Source: G963923945 sp965199175 (GTDB lineage Bacteria; Pseudomonadota; Alphaproteobacteria; G963923945). Taken from it: a DNA stretch of 64,000 bases. This document shows, one piece after another, positions 33,692 through 41,791 of this stretch (positions are counted from its first letter, which is position 1; the number at the start of each line of letters is the position of its first letter). Location: contig OZ240684.1 of NCBI GenBank assembly GCA_965199175.1, positions 620,001 through 684,000 on the forward strand, given 5' to 3'. The notes under the pieces were generated by a model that was not told the origin of the DNA, ran no database searches, and was given only the letters and a program-made list of their open reading frames with translations. Position numbers and translations under genes: made by a program.

Positions 33692-36577
33692 ATGGATTCT
33701 TCTTTCGATCGTGCGACTGTTCTTGCAGGGGCCAATGCCGGTTTTATCGGTGAACTCTATGCCCGTTTTCTTGATAGTCCGGGCAGCGTTGATGGCAGCT
33801 GGGCTGAATTATTCACCGATATTGGTGATGCAACTGAAGATATTTTGAGGGAGTTGCGCGGTGCCAGCTGGTCACCCACTGAGCAACGCATTTTGGGTGC
33901 GCCAACAGAAAAAGATGAACTGGCGGTTGAAAGTCGTCTTTTTGCCCAGAGCAATTCCAATGAGGTACAGCAAGCCGCTTATGATTCGATTCGTGCGGTC
34001 CGTCTGATCCGTGCGTATCGGGTGCGGGGCCATTTATTGGCGGATTTAGATCCGCTTGGCCTTGAAAAACGCCAGCCACCCAATGACCTTGATCCGTCTT
34101 ATTTTGGTTTTGATCATGATGACTTTGGCCGGGAGATTTATTTAGCCGGTTTGATCGGCATGGAATCGGCGACATTACGGCAATTATTAGCGACCTTGAA
34201 TGAGATTTATTGCGGTAAAGTTGGTGTGCAATTCATGCATATCCAAAGCACCAGACAGCGGAATTGGATTCAGAACCGGGTTGAGCGGGAGCGTAATCAG
34301 AGTGATTTTTCTCCGGCTGGTAAACGCGCCATTCTTGAGCGTCTGACCGAAGGGGAAGTTTTTGAGCGTTATCTTGAGAAAAAATATATAGCCACCAAGC
34401 GGTTCGGGCTTGAAGGGGGTGAATCAACATTGCCGGCCCTGGAGCAAATTTTTAAGCGTGGTGGCCAGCTTGGTCTCCAGAATGTGGTCCTGGGGATGCC
34501 GCATCGGGGGCGGCTGAATATTCTGGCCAATGTTATGAATAAGCCGCTTTCGGCTATTTTTGCCGAATTTCAGGGGTCTTCATTCAAACCGGATGATGTC
34601 CAGGGATCCGGAGACGTGAAATACCATCTGGGGACTTCCGCAGACCGTGATTTCAATGGCAATATTATTCATCTTTCTCTGACGGCGAATCCTTCCCATC
34701 TTGAGGCCGTCAATACGGTGGTTCTTGGCAAGGTGCGGGCCAAGCAAATGAAAATGAATGTGGCCGGAGATACCCTGGATGAAGCGCGTGGCAAAGTGAT
34801 GGGGTTGCTCTTGCATGGTGATGCTGCTTTTGCTGGCCAGGGACTGGTCTATGAGACTTTGGATCTGGCCAATCTGAAAGGGTATAAAACCGGCGGCACC
34901 ATTCATTTCATTGTCAATAACCAGATTGGTTTTACCACCAGCCCTTTTTATTCCCGCTCATCCCCGTATTGTTCGGATGTTGCAATGGGTGTTCAGGCGC
35001 CGATTTTTCATGTCAATGGCGATGATCCCGAAGCGGTCGTTCATGCGGCGCGTATGGCGATTGAGTATCGCCAGGAATTTCTCCAGGACGTGGTTTTGGA
35101 TATGATTTGTTATCGGCGTCATGGCCATAACGAAGCCGATGAACCGGCCTTTACCCAACCGATTATGTATCGAAAAATCAGCCAGCATCCGACCACCCGG
35201 ACTCTGTATGCGGATGCTTTGGCCGATCAAGGAATGGTGAGTCAGCAAGAATCCGATGGCCTGGTTGATGCGTATAAAGAAAAACTTGATCAGGCCTTTG
35301 TCTCTGCCGAGAGCTATAAGCCCAATAAAGCCGATTGGCTGGAAGGCGTTTGGTCGGGATTTGAGATGGCCCGGGGCGAAGCCCGGCGCGGGGAAACGGC
35401 AGTCCCGGTTTCCATGCTCAGATCAATCGGCGGGTCTTTGACCAAAATTCCTGAGGGCTTTGAGGCCAACCACAAAATTATACGGTTGATGAAACAAAAG
35501 CGTGAAGCCCTGGATTCGGGGACAGGAATCGATTGGGCAACGGCTGAAGCCCTGGCTTTTGGTTCTCTTCTGGTTGAGGAAACCCCGGTTCGTTTAAGCG
35601 GCCAGGACTCAGGACGTGGGACGTTTTCTCACCGGCATGCGGTTTTGATTGATCAGGAAAATGAAGAACGTTACATCCCGCTTAATCATCTCAATCAGCA
35701 GCAACAAGCCTTATTTGAGATTATTGACAGCCCCCTTTCAGAGGCCGGAGTGCTGGGGTTCGAGTATGGCTACAGCCTGGCTGAACCCCATGCCCTGATT
35801 ATCTGGGAGGCTCAGTTTGGGGATTTTGCCAATGGTGCCCAGGCAATTATCGACCAATTCATTGCATCGGGTGAATCCAAGTGGCTGCGTATGTCCGGCC
35901 TGGTGATGTTGTTGCCCCATGGTCTGGAAGGCCAGGGGCCAGAGCATAGTTCGGCGCGTCTTGAGCGGTACTTACAGCTTTGTGCTGAAGATAATATTCA
36001 GGTAGCCAACTGTACCACCCCTGCCAATTATTTTCATATCCTCCGGCGCCAGGTTCGGCGGCAATTCCGTAAGCCATTGGTTATGATGGCTCCAAAATCT
36101 TTGCTGCGTCATAAACAGGCGGTTTCCAGTCTGGCTGATATGGATGTGGGGACCTCTTTTCATCGTTTATTATGGGATGATCCGCAGGCGGTTGGCAGGG
36201 ATGATGAGATCAAACGGCTGATTTTATGTTCAGGTAAGGTCTATTATGATCTGGCTGCTGAGCGCGATAAACGAAACATCAGGGAAGTTTATATTATTCG
36301 TCTTGAGCAAATTTATCCTTTTCCGGAAAAAAGTCTGATTCGTGAAATGTCCCGGTTTCGCCAGGCTGAAATTGTATGGTGTCAGGAAGAGCATAAAAAT
36401 ATGGGGGCGTGGGGTTTTGTGGCACCCAGAATTGAGGATGTGATGCTTAAAATTGAGACTATGTATAAGCGGCCGGTCTATATTGGTCGACCGGAAGCAG
36501 CTGTTCCGGCTACCGGTCTTATGAAACGGCATATGGAACAACAAACACATCTCGTCGATGACGCTCTGAGAGTATAA
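33692..36577 (+). CDS. sucA: 2-oxoglutarate dehydrogenase E1 component
   Basis: A 961-residue thiamine-diphosphate enzyme that decarboxylates 2-oxoglutarate in the TCA cycle. Recognised blocks: the N-terminal E2-binding helix (AGFIGELYARFLDSPGSVD), GMPHRGRLNILANV, the substrate segment DVKYHLGTS, the ThDP motif GDAAFAGQGLVYETLDL and the NNQIGFTT loop that follows. In the C-terminal half are GHNEADEP, FEYGYSLAEP and GQGPEHSSARLERYLQ. The start ATG at 33692 gives the expected length. It is 103 bp after sucD and its stop codon lies within a 14-bp duplication. Confidence 0.97.
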   Translation: MDSSFDRATVLAGANAGFIGELYARFLDSPGSVDGSWAELFTDIGDATEDILRELRGASWSPTEQRILGAPTEKDELAVESRLFAQSNSNEVQQAAYDSIRAVRLIRAYRVRGHLLADLDPLGLEKRQPPNDLDPSYFGFDHDDFGREIYLAGLIGMESATLRQLLATLNEIYCGKVGVQFMHIQSTRQRNWIQNRVERERNQSDFSPAGKRAILERLTEGEVFERYLEKKYIATKRFGLEGGESTLPALEQIFKRGGQLGLQNVVLGMPHRGRLNILANVMNKPLSAIFAEFQGSSFKPDDVQGSGDVKYHLGTSADRDFNGNIIHLSLTANPSHLEAVNTVVLGKVRAKQMKMNVAGDTLDEARGKVMGLLLHGDAAFAGQGLVYETLDLANLKGYKTGGTIHFIVNNQIGFTTSPFYSRSSPYCSDVAMGVQAPIFHVNGDDPEAVVHAARMAIEYRQEFLQDVVLDMICYRRHGHNEADEPAFTQPIMYRKISQHPTTRTLYADALADQGMVSQQESDGLVDAYKEKLDQAFVSAESYKPNKADWLEGVWSGFEMARGEARRGETAVPVSMLRSIGGSLTKIPEGFEANHKIIRLMKQKREALDSGTGIDWATAEALAFGSLLVEETPVRLSGQDSGRGTFSHRHAVLIDQENEERYIPLNHLNQQQQALFEIIDSPLSEAGVLGFEYGYSLAEPHALIIWEAQFGDFANGAQAIIDQFIASGESKWLRMSGLVMLLPHGLEGQGPEHSSARLERYLQLCAEDNIQVANCTTPANYFHILRRQVRRQFRKPLVMMAPKSLLRHKQAVSSLADMDVGTSFHRLLWDDPQAVGRDDEIKRLILCSGKVYYDLAAERDKRNIREVYIIRLEQIYPFPEKSLIREMSRFRQAEIVWCQEEHKNMGAWGFVAPRIEDVMLKIETMYKRPVYIGRPEAAVPATGLMKRHMEQQTHLVDDALRV

Positions 36578-36597
36578 ATCAATGAGTATAAATCAAT
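36570..36597. repeat. 14-bp perfect tandem pair crossing the sucA stop
   Basis: GAGTATAAATCAAT at 36570-36583 and identical at 36584-36597. The sucA TAA (36575-36577) is inside the first copy. Confidence 0.95.
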
Positions 36598-36674
36598 ACG
36601 CTGTGCTCACATGAAAGACATCGATGACATGGGATAAATTGATGAAACGAGGCAAAGACCAGACAATCAAATCG

Positions 36675-36703
36675 GCGCATTAAGGCAAACCAGCGCATTA
36701 AGG
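36675..36703. repeat. 11-bp direct repeat supplying the sucB ribosome binding site
   Basis: GCGCATTAAGG at 36675-36685 and identical at 36693-36703, an 18-bp period. The second copy provides the AAGGA that sits about 11 nt before the sucB ATG; the first copy is an unused duplicate. Confidence 0.85.
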
Positions 36704-36715
36704 ATGGAATTGAAA

Positions 36716-38044
36716 ATGAGCGTGGAAATCAAAGTTCCTGCTTTGGGCGAATCGGTGAGTGAGGCAACCATCGCGGAATGGTTTAAAGCAGAAGGGGAGC
36801 GCGTCAAAACCGACGAGACCGTCTTGGTTCTGGAGACCGATAAAGTCTCCCTTGAGGTGTATGCGCCCACAACCGGTACCTTATCAAAGGTTGCGGCCTC
36901 TGTGGGTGATCAGGTGTCGGTCGGTGCTGTATTGGGGATTATTTCCCAGACCGACCAGGCCAATGGCCAGGCTGAGGACCCGTCTGATTCGACTGATTCA
37001 TCTGATTCCAGGACGCGGGATCAAAAAGCCGGGGCGGATTGTGATGTTTCTGCATCTTCCAAAGCCGAAGACCCTGAGACCACGAGGGCCGGGATTCAAA
37101 TCCCGGAGGTCAAACCTGATCAGGCACTGCCATTATCACCGGCTGTGCGTAAGATGATCGATGAGCACGGGCTGGATGCACGCCAGATTACCGGCAGTGG
37201 TAAGGCTGGGCGCCTGACCAAAGGAGATGTGCAGAATTTCCTTGATCAACAGGTAAAACCAGAACCGATAGAATCGCCTGCACCATCGCTGTCTTCTGCA
37301 ATTCCGGTTCCTTCTGACCAGGTCGTTTCTGCAAACAATCAGGAGATGCGGCTGGAGCGGGTCAAAATGACCCGGCTGCGCCGCCGGATTGCTGAACGTC
37401 TCAAGCAAGCCCAGAACACGGCGGCTATCCTGACCACCTTCAATGAGGTGGATATGAGCCAGGTCATGGCTTTACGCAATGCGTATAAAGAAAGTTTTGA
37501 ACGCAAGCATGGGGTCCGGCTTGGTTTTATGTCTTTCTTTGTCAAATCGGTTTTGGTGGCTCTTCAGGAATTTCCAAGCGTCAATGCCGAAATTGATGGC
37601 GAAGATATTCTGTATAAAAACTTTTACAATATTGGGGTTGCTGTTGGCTCACCGCAAGGTCTGGTGGTTCCGGTTCTTAAAGACGCTGATACCATGAATT
37701 TTGCCGATATTGAGAAAGCGATCAGCAGCTTTGCTATCAAAGCCCGTGATGGCAGATTATCCCTTGAGGATTTAGCCGGCGGCACTTTTACCATTTCCAA
37801 TGGCGGTATTTATGGCTCCATGATGTCGACCCCGATTCTCAATCCGCCACAATCGGCTATTTTGGGGATGCATAAGACACAGATGCGGCCAATGGTGGTT
37901 GATGGCTCTATCGAAGCACGCCCGGTGATGTATCTGGCGTTATCCTATGATCACAGAATCATTGACGGCCGTGAGGCAGTGACTTTTCTCAGCCGGATCA
38001 AGAATTGTATTGAGGACCCTCAACGCATCCTTTTAGATGCCTAA
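36716..38044 (+). CDS. sucB: 2-oxoglutarate dehydrogenase E2 (dihydrolipoamide succinyltransferase)
   Basis: A 442-residue core protein of the complex. One N-terminal lipoyl domain (1-76) has the lipoylated lysine K43 in ETDKVSLEV. A linker rich in D, S and T (DSTDSSDS, part of which is 9-bp repeats) leads to the peripheral-subunit-binding domain (about 140-178: LSPAVRKMIDEHGL and GKAGRLTKGDV). The catalytic domain ends with the acyltransferase motif YDHRIIDG, H413 and D417. The ATG at 36716 (MSVEIKVPALGES) is used rather than the one at 36704, which would overlap its own AAGGA. Confidence 0.96.
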   Translation: MSVEIKVPALGESVSEATIAEWFKAEGERVKTDETVLVLETDKVSLEVYAPTTGTLSKVAASVGDQVSVGAVLGIISQTDQANGQAEDPSDSTDSSDSRTRDQKAGADCDVSASSKAEDPETTRAGIQIPEVKPDQALPLSPAVRKMIDEHGLDARQITGSGKAGRLTKGDVQNFLDQQVKPEPIESPAPSLSSAIPVPSDQVVSANNQEMRLERVKMTRLRRRIAERLKQAQNTAAILTTFNEVDMSQVMALRNAYKESFERKHGVRLGFMSFFVKSVLVALQEFPSVNAEIDGEDILYKNFYNIGVAVGSPQGLVVPVLKDADTMNFADIEKAISSFAIKARDGRLSLEDLAGGTFTISNGGIYGSMMSTPILNPPQSAILGMHKTQMRPMVVDGSIEARPVMYLALSYDHRIIDGREAVTFLSRIKNCIEDPQRILLDA

Positions 38045-38067
38045 GATCTGCATTGGAGGGGCATAAC

Positions 38068-39477
38068 ATGGATGTGGAACGCTATGATGTGACAATTATC
38101 GGCGGCGGGCCTGGGGGCTATGTGGCGGCAATCCGGGCTGCCCAGCTGGGCTTCAACGTTGCGTGCATTGATAAGCGGGGCCGGTTTGGCGGCACCTGTT
38201 TGAATATCGGCTGCATTCCATCAAAGGCCCTTCTGAAATCCTCTGAAAAATTTGCTGAAGTCCGGCATGGACTGGCTGCCCATGGGGTGCGGGTTGGGGA
38301 TGTGGCTCTTGACCTTGATGCCATGATGGACCGCAAACGACAGGTGGTTGAAGACCTGACCAAAGGGATTGAATTTTTACTCAGGAAAAATCATGTCACA
38401 CCGATCACTGGTACGGCTTGTTTGCGGGCTGCTGACCGGGTTTCGGTTGAAGAAGAAACAGGCAAAAGGCGGGATATTGAGACCGGGTCGGTGATCATTG
38501 CCACGGGTTCATCACCGGTTGATATTCCGGGTCTGACGGTTGATGAAAAACAGATTGTAACGTCAACCGGTGCTTTGTCTTTGTCTAAACCGCCGGATAA
38601 ACTCGCTTTGATCGGGGCTGGATATATTGGTCTTGAGATGGGTTCGGTATGGAGTCGTCTTGGGTCTGAGGTGGTCGTGATTGAATATTGTGACCGTATT
38701 TTGCCGGGGATGGATGGTGAGGTGGCAACCGCTTTTGAAAAAATTCTCACCCGGCAAGGTCTTTCTTTTCAACCCGCAACCAAAGTGACCGGTGCCAAAG
38801 CCAGCCGGAGCGGGGTTAAGCTCACTCTTGAACCAGCTCAGGGTGGTAAAACCAAACATCTCGCCTGTGATGTGGTGTTGGTTGCGGTAGGGCGGCGACC
38901 TTATACCACTGGTCTGGGTTTAGAAGAAGTGGGGGTTGATCTTGATCAGCGTGGTTTTATTCAGGTTGATTCCACATTCCGGACGACGGTCCCGGGAGTT
39001 TACGCGATCGGTGACTGTATCCCCGGCCCGATGCTGGCTCATAAAGCCGAAGATGAGGGGGTGGCGTGCGCCGAGATTATTGCCGGCCAGAGCAGCCATG
39101 TGAATTATGACGTTATTCCGGGGATTATTTACACCACTCCTGAGGTGGCCAGTGTTGGCAAAACTGAGGAGCAGCTCAAGGCCGGGAATGTGGAATACAA
39201 GATTGGTAAATTCCCGTTTTCCGCCAATGGACGGGCGCGCTGTAATATGGCGACTGAAGGCTTTGTTAAGATTTTGGCCGATGCGAAGACTGACCGTATC
39301 CTGGGGGGGCATGTCCTGGGTGATGATGCCGGGTCGCTGATTGCTGAGATTGTATCGGTCATGGAATTTGGTGGTTCAGCCGAAGACATCGCCCGGACAT
39401 GTCACGGTCATCCGACATTGAGCGAATCAGTCAAGGAGGCCGCCTTAGCGGTGGATCATCGTTCCATCCATATTTAG
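38068..39477 (+). CDS. lpdA: dihydrolipoamide dehydrogenase (E3)
   Basis: A 469-residue flavoprotein that reoxidises the lipoyl groups of the complex with NAD. It opens with the FAD-binding GGGPGGYVAAIRAAQ, has the redox disulfide C44/C49 in GGTCLNIGCIPSKA, an NAD-binding GAGYIGLEMGSVW, the second FAD motif YAIGDCIPGPML and the catalytic base H448 with E453 in GHPTLSE. The ATG at 38068 with TTGGAGGGG about 6 nt upstream is chosen over the TTG at 38053 that lies within that site. Last gene of the sucCDAB-lpd series, 23 bp after sucB. Confidence 0.96.
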   Translation: MDVERYDVTIIGGGPGGYVAAIRAAQLGFNVACIDKRGRFGGTCLNIGCIPSKALLKSSEKFAEVRHGLAAHGVRVGDVALDLDAMMDRKRQVVEDLTKGIEFLLRKNHVTPITGTACLRAADRVSVEEETGKRRDIETGSVIIATGSSPVDIPGLTVDEKQIVTSTGALSLSKPPDKLALIGAGYIGLEMGSVWSRLGSEVVVIEYCDRILPGMDGEVATAFEKILTRQGLSFQPATKVTGAKASRSGVKLTLEPAQGGKTKHLACDVVLVAVGRRPYTTGLGLEEVGVDLDQRGFIQVDSTFRTTVPGVYAIGDCIPGPMLAHKAEDEGVACAEIIAGQSSHVNYDVIPGIIYTTPEVASVGKTEEQLKAGNVEYKIGKFPFSANGRARCNMATEGFVKILADAKTDRILGGHVLGDDAGSLIAEIVSVMEFGGSAEDIARTCHGHPTLSESVKEAALAVDHRSIHI

Positions 39478-39663
39478 TGGTTTTAATCAGGCATATAGAC
39501 CATATCGTGATATTTTGCTTGGACAGCATCCGAAACCTGCTACGATGCTACTGGTTCTTGCATTTTGAGGGTTCTGAGTGGTGTTTGGTGTATGACGCTG
39601 TATCGCGATTTGACTGACCGGAAATTGATTGTGAGGACAATCGGGAAAACCGAAAAGAGGGGG

Positions 39664-39701
39664 AACTCTGTCTCAATACAGAGGGAGGATACAGAGTTTT
39701 T
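39664..39701 (+). terminator. possible terminator after lpdA
   Basis: AACTCTGT (39664-39671) can pair with ACAGAGTT (39691-39698), followed by TTT; a nested smaller hairpin CTCTGT/ACAGAG also exists. It is 187 bp after lpdA and just before the convergent xerC stop. The loop is long, so confidence is limited. Confidence 0.4.
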
Positions 39702-39719
39702 GGGGCTGATATTTTTTAA

Positions 39720-40757
39720 TCAGGTGTTTTTTTCCTCATTTTTGTTTTTATCGGGGTCGGCGCGAGGATGGGTCGCGTCATAGAGACTGCGTAGCTGTTC
39801 GGTATGAACAGCGGTATAACGTTGGGTCGTGGATAATGAGGCATGGCCAAGCAATTCCTGAATTGACCGTAGATCAGCACCGCTGGAAAGAAGCTGGGTG
39901 GCAAAACCGTGCCGTAAGGCATGGGGTGTCGCTTTTTCGGGTAATCTTAATTGATACCGCAGGTGACGTAATCTCTTTTGGGCAATAGCCGCTTGCAGGC
40001 GTTTGCCACGCAGCCCGACAAAGAGAGGGGCTTGTGGTCCGCCATCATGGGGGCAGGCCGCCAAATAATCATCAATTTTAAGGCGGATCTCTGGCAAAAC
40101 CGGTACCAGCCTCTGTTTACCTCCTTTTCCCGAAATGATCAGAGGTCTGTCCTGTCGGTTTTCCGTTATTATATCGCGTCGATTGAGAGAAAGGGCCTCA
40201 CCGATACGTAGTCCGCATCCCCAAAGAAGTGTAAAAAAAGCAGCATCACGCAAGCGGATCCATGGCGGGTGTCTGGAATCTGTTCCACCATCTTGTGCAA
40301 TCAGATCGAGAATATCCGTGATATCCCGGATTTCCAGGGGGCGGGGTACCCGCCGGGGTTGTTTTGGATTGCGCAAAGTGGCAATGGCTGCATTTTCACC
40401 CAGACCATTTTTGGCCAGAAAGGCGAAGAATCCGCGCAAGGTTGAAAGAGCACGGCCCGTCGAAAAAGGCGAATATCCATGCTGATTGCGCCAGGCCAGC
40501 CAGGCCCGAAACTCTTCCAGCGTTATCTGTGGCACATCGCCAAGAGTGATGACACCGCCCTGATGCCCGGACAGAAAAGAGATAAAGCTGTCCAAATCAC
40601 CAAGATACGCCTTAAGGGTTCTGGCTGCGGTCCGCCGTTCATGAGCCAGCCACTCATACCAGCTGTTAATGGCGGCCGATAATGTCTGGCCAATTGGTGC
40701 ATCGGCAAGCGGGTTCTCGCCGATGGGGGGTATTATGGATTTTTTTCTTCCAGCCAT
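39720..40757 (-). CDS. xerC: tyrosine recombinase XerC
   Basis: A 345-residue site-specific recombinase that with XerD resolves chromosome dimers at dif. All catalytic residues are visible: R184 (CGLRIGEAL), K211 (GKGGKQR), H279 and R282 (HALRHGFA), H305 (GHASLS) and Y314 (TTQRYTAV). The N-terminal SAM-like core-binding domain covers about 22-120. Assignment to XerC rather than XerD or an integrase rests on its neighbour, the DUF484 gene, which is next to xerC in many Proteobacteria; the two overlap by 25 bp. No att-like repeats or phage genes flank it. Confidence 0.92.
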   Translation of the reverse strand: MAGRKKSIIPPIGENPLADAPIGQTLSAAINSWYEWLAHERRTAARTLKAYLGDLDSFISFLSGHQGGVITLGDVPQITLEEFRAWLAWRNQHGYSPFSTGRALSTLRGFFAFLAKNGLGENAAIATLRNPKQPRRVPRPLEIRDITDILDLIAQDGGTDSRHPPWIRLRDAAFFTLLWGCGLRIGEALSLNRRDIITENRQDRPLIISGKGGKQRLVPVLPEIRLKIDDYLAACPHDGGPQAPLFVGLRGKRLQAAIAQKRLRHLRYQLRLPEKATPHALRHGFATQLLSSGADLRSIQELLGHASLSTTQRYTAVHTEQLRSLYDATHPRADPDKNKNEEKNT

Positions 40758-41476
40758 AACCCGAAAAGACGCTCAATCACAGCGGCCAGAAAGGTCAGGA
40801 GTTCGGTCCCCTGATGGGGCGAAAAAACATCTTTTTGACGCACACCAAGAGCCAGAAGGCCGACATTTTTAACCGATTTAAAATTCAAACGGATCAAAAC
40901 CTGGCTCCGCACAAGGGTATGGGCCGGACCGAAAATATCCGGGTTCCCCTGAATGTCTGAGTCCAGCCTTATATCGCGTTTTCCAAGGATTTGATCGGTT
41001 GTGCCTGTCTTGATAAAGCGAATACTGCCAAAAGACTGGTTGGGTTGTTCATCCGGCGTGCATTCAAGGCATAACATGATCACATCAACATCCAGGAGTA
41101 AGGGCAGGTCTGTGGCTAAAATTTCCGTCAATTCCTCCAGGCCATGGGCCTCAAGGAGTTTCAAAACACCCTGATGAATACGCGATTGCCCAATCAGATT
41201 AAGGCGGCTGGTTGATATCAGGGCTTCTTGTTCATGACGCAGCTGCTCAATGAAGATGGTTTGTAAATCAACAATATTATCACCGTATTGGCCGCCGTAG
41301 CGGTTGCTTGCTGATACGATATCCCCCAGTAATTCGGGTCGGCGGCTGAAAAAGTCGTGATGGGTGCGCAAATAGGCGATGACGTCGTTTTCACTCACCG
41401 TGTTATTTTCATTCCTCACTGTGTTGTTTTTATTCACAGTGCCATGCTCTGATTTTTTGGGTAACTTTTTTGGCAT
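40733..41476 (-). CDS. DUF484 (GAF-like) protein
   Basis: A 247-residue cytosolic protein of the DUF484/YigA family, commonly encoded beside xerC and of unknown role. The conserved N-terminal block is VIAYLRTHHDFFSRRPELLG, followed by a coiled segment (DLQTIFIEQLRHEQEAL) and a GAF-like fold (about 100-240) ending in TELLTFLAAVIERLFGLWL. The first 30 residues (NKNNTVRNENNTVSEN) come from a 21-bp in-frame duplication and are probably disordered. It overlaps xerC by 25 bp, implying co-translation. Confidence 0.88.
   Translation of the reverse strand: MPKKLPKKSEHGTVNKNNTVRNENNTVSENDVIAYLRTHHDFFSRRPELLGDIVSASNRYGGQYGDNIVDLQTIFIEQLRHEQEALISTSRLNLIGQSRIHQGVLKLLEAHGLEELTEILATDLPLLLDVDVIMLCLECTPDEQPNQSFGSIRFIKTGTTDQILGKRDIRLDSDIQGNPDIFGPAHTLVRSQVLIRLNFKSVKNVGLLALGVRQKDVFSPHQGTELLTFLAAVIERLFGLWLEEKNP
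41394..41435. repeat. 21-bp in-frame tandem pair in the DUF484 gene
   Basis: Two 21-bp units (41394-41414 and 41415-41435) with a few mismatches encode the paired NNTVRNE / NNTVSEN heptads near the N-terminus. A partial third copy (ACAGTG) follows. Confidence 0.88.
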
Positions 41477-41791
41477 GGCAATGGACGCTTTCCGGCGGTT
41501 TTTTCACTGTGGTTTAGTGTGGTTTGGTTTACTGTAGTTTGGCTTACCGTGGTTTCCGGTTTGCTGTCAGGCATTGGTTTTTTTTCGGTACGTCTTTTCT
41601 TCCGTACGTCTTTTCTTTAGCACGTCTCTTGTTCCTGAAAATGTAGGTTTCTAAAAACATCACGAACAACCAATATAATGGATCAATGGTATTGTCCTTG
41701 TCGTATAACAATTGGATAATCCTGAGTGTAGAATATAAGTAATGGTAAAGCCAATGACAGAAATCATTATCACGCAGTTGATCATTCCGCT
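41477..41791. other. divergent DUF484-priA spacer, repeat-rich
   Basis: A 315-bp spacer. It has a degenerate array around 41506-41560 built on TGTGGTTT / TGTAGTTTGG / CGTGGTTT, and a 16-bp triple at 41588-41635. A minus-strand frame of 140 codons crosses it and the start of priA but has no coding signs. priA has no in-frame ATG in this spacer. Confidence 0.55.
41588..41635. repeat. 16-bp tandem triple
   Basis: GTACGTCTTTTCTTCC (41588), GTACGTCTTTTCTTTA (41604) and GCACGTCTCTTGTTCC (41620), in direct succession. Confidence 0.92.

Noticed and set aside
39720..40757. Tyrosine recombinase as a mobile-element integrase
   Set aside because: Its overlap with the DUF484 gene, the intact XerC-like sequence and the absence of phage or att features point to the housekeeping XerC.
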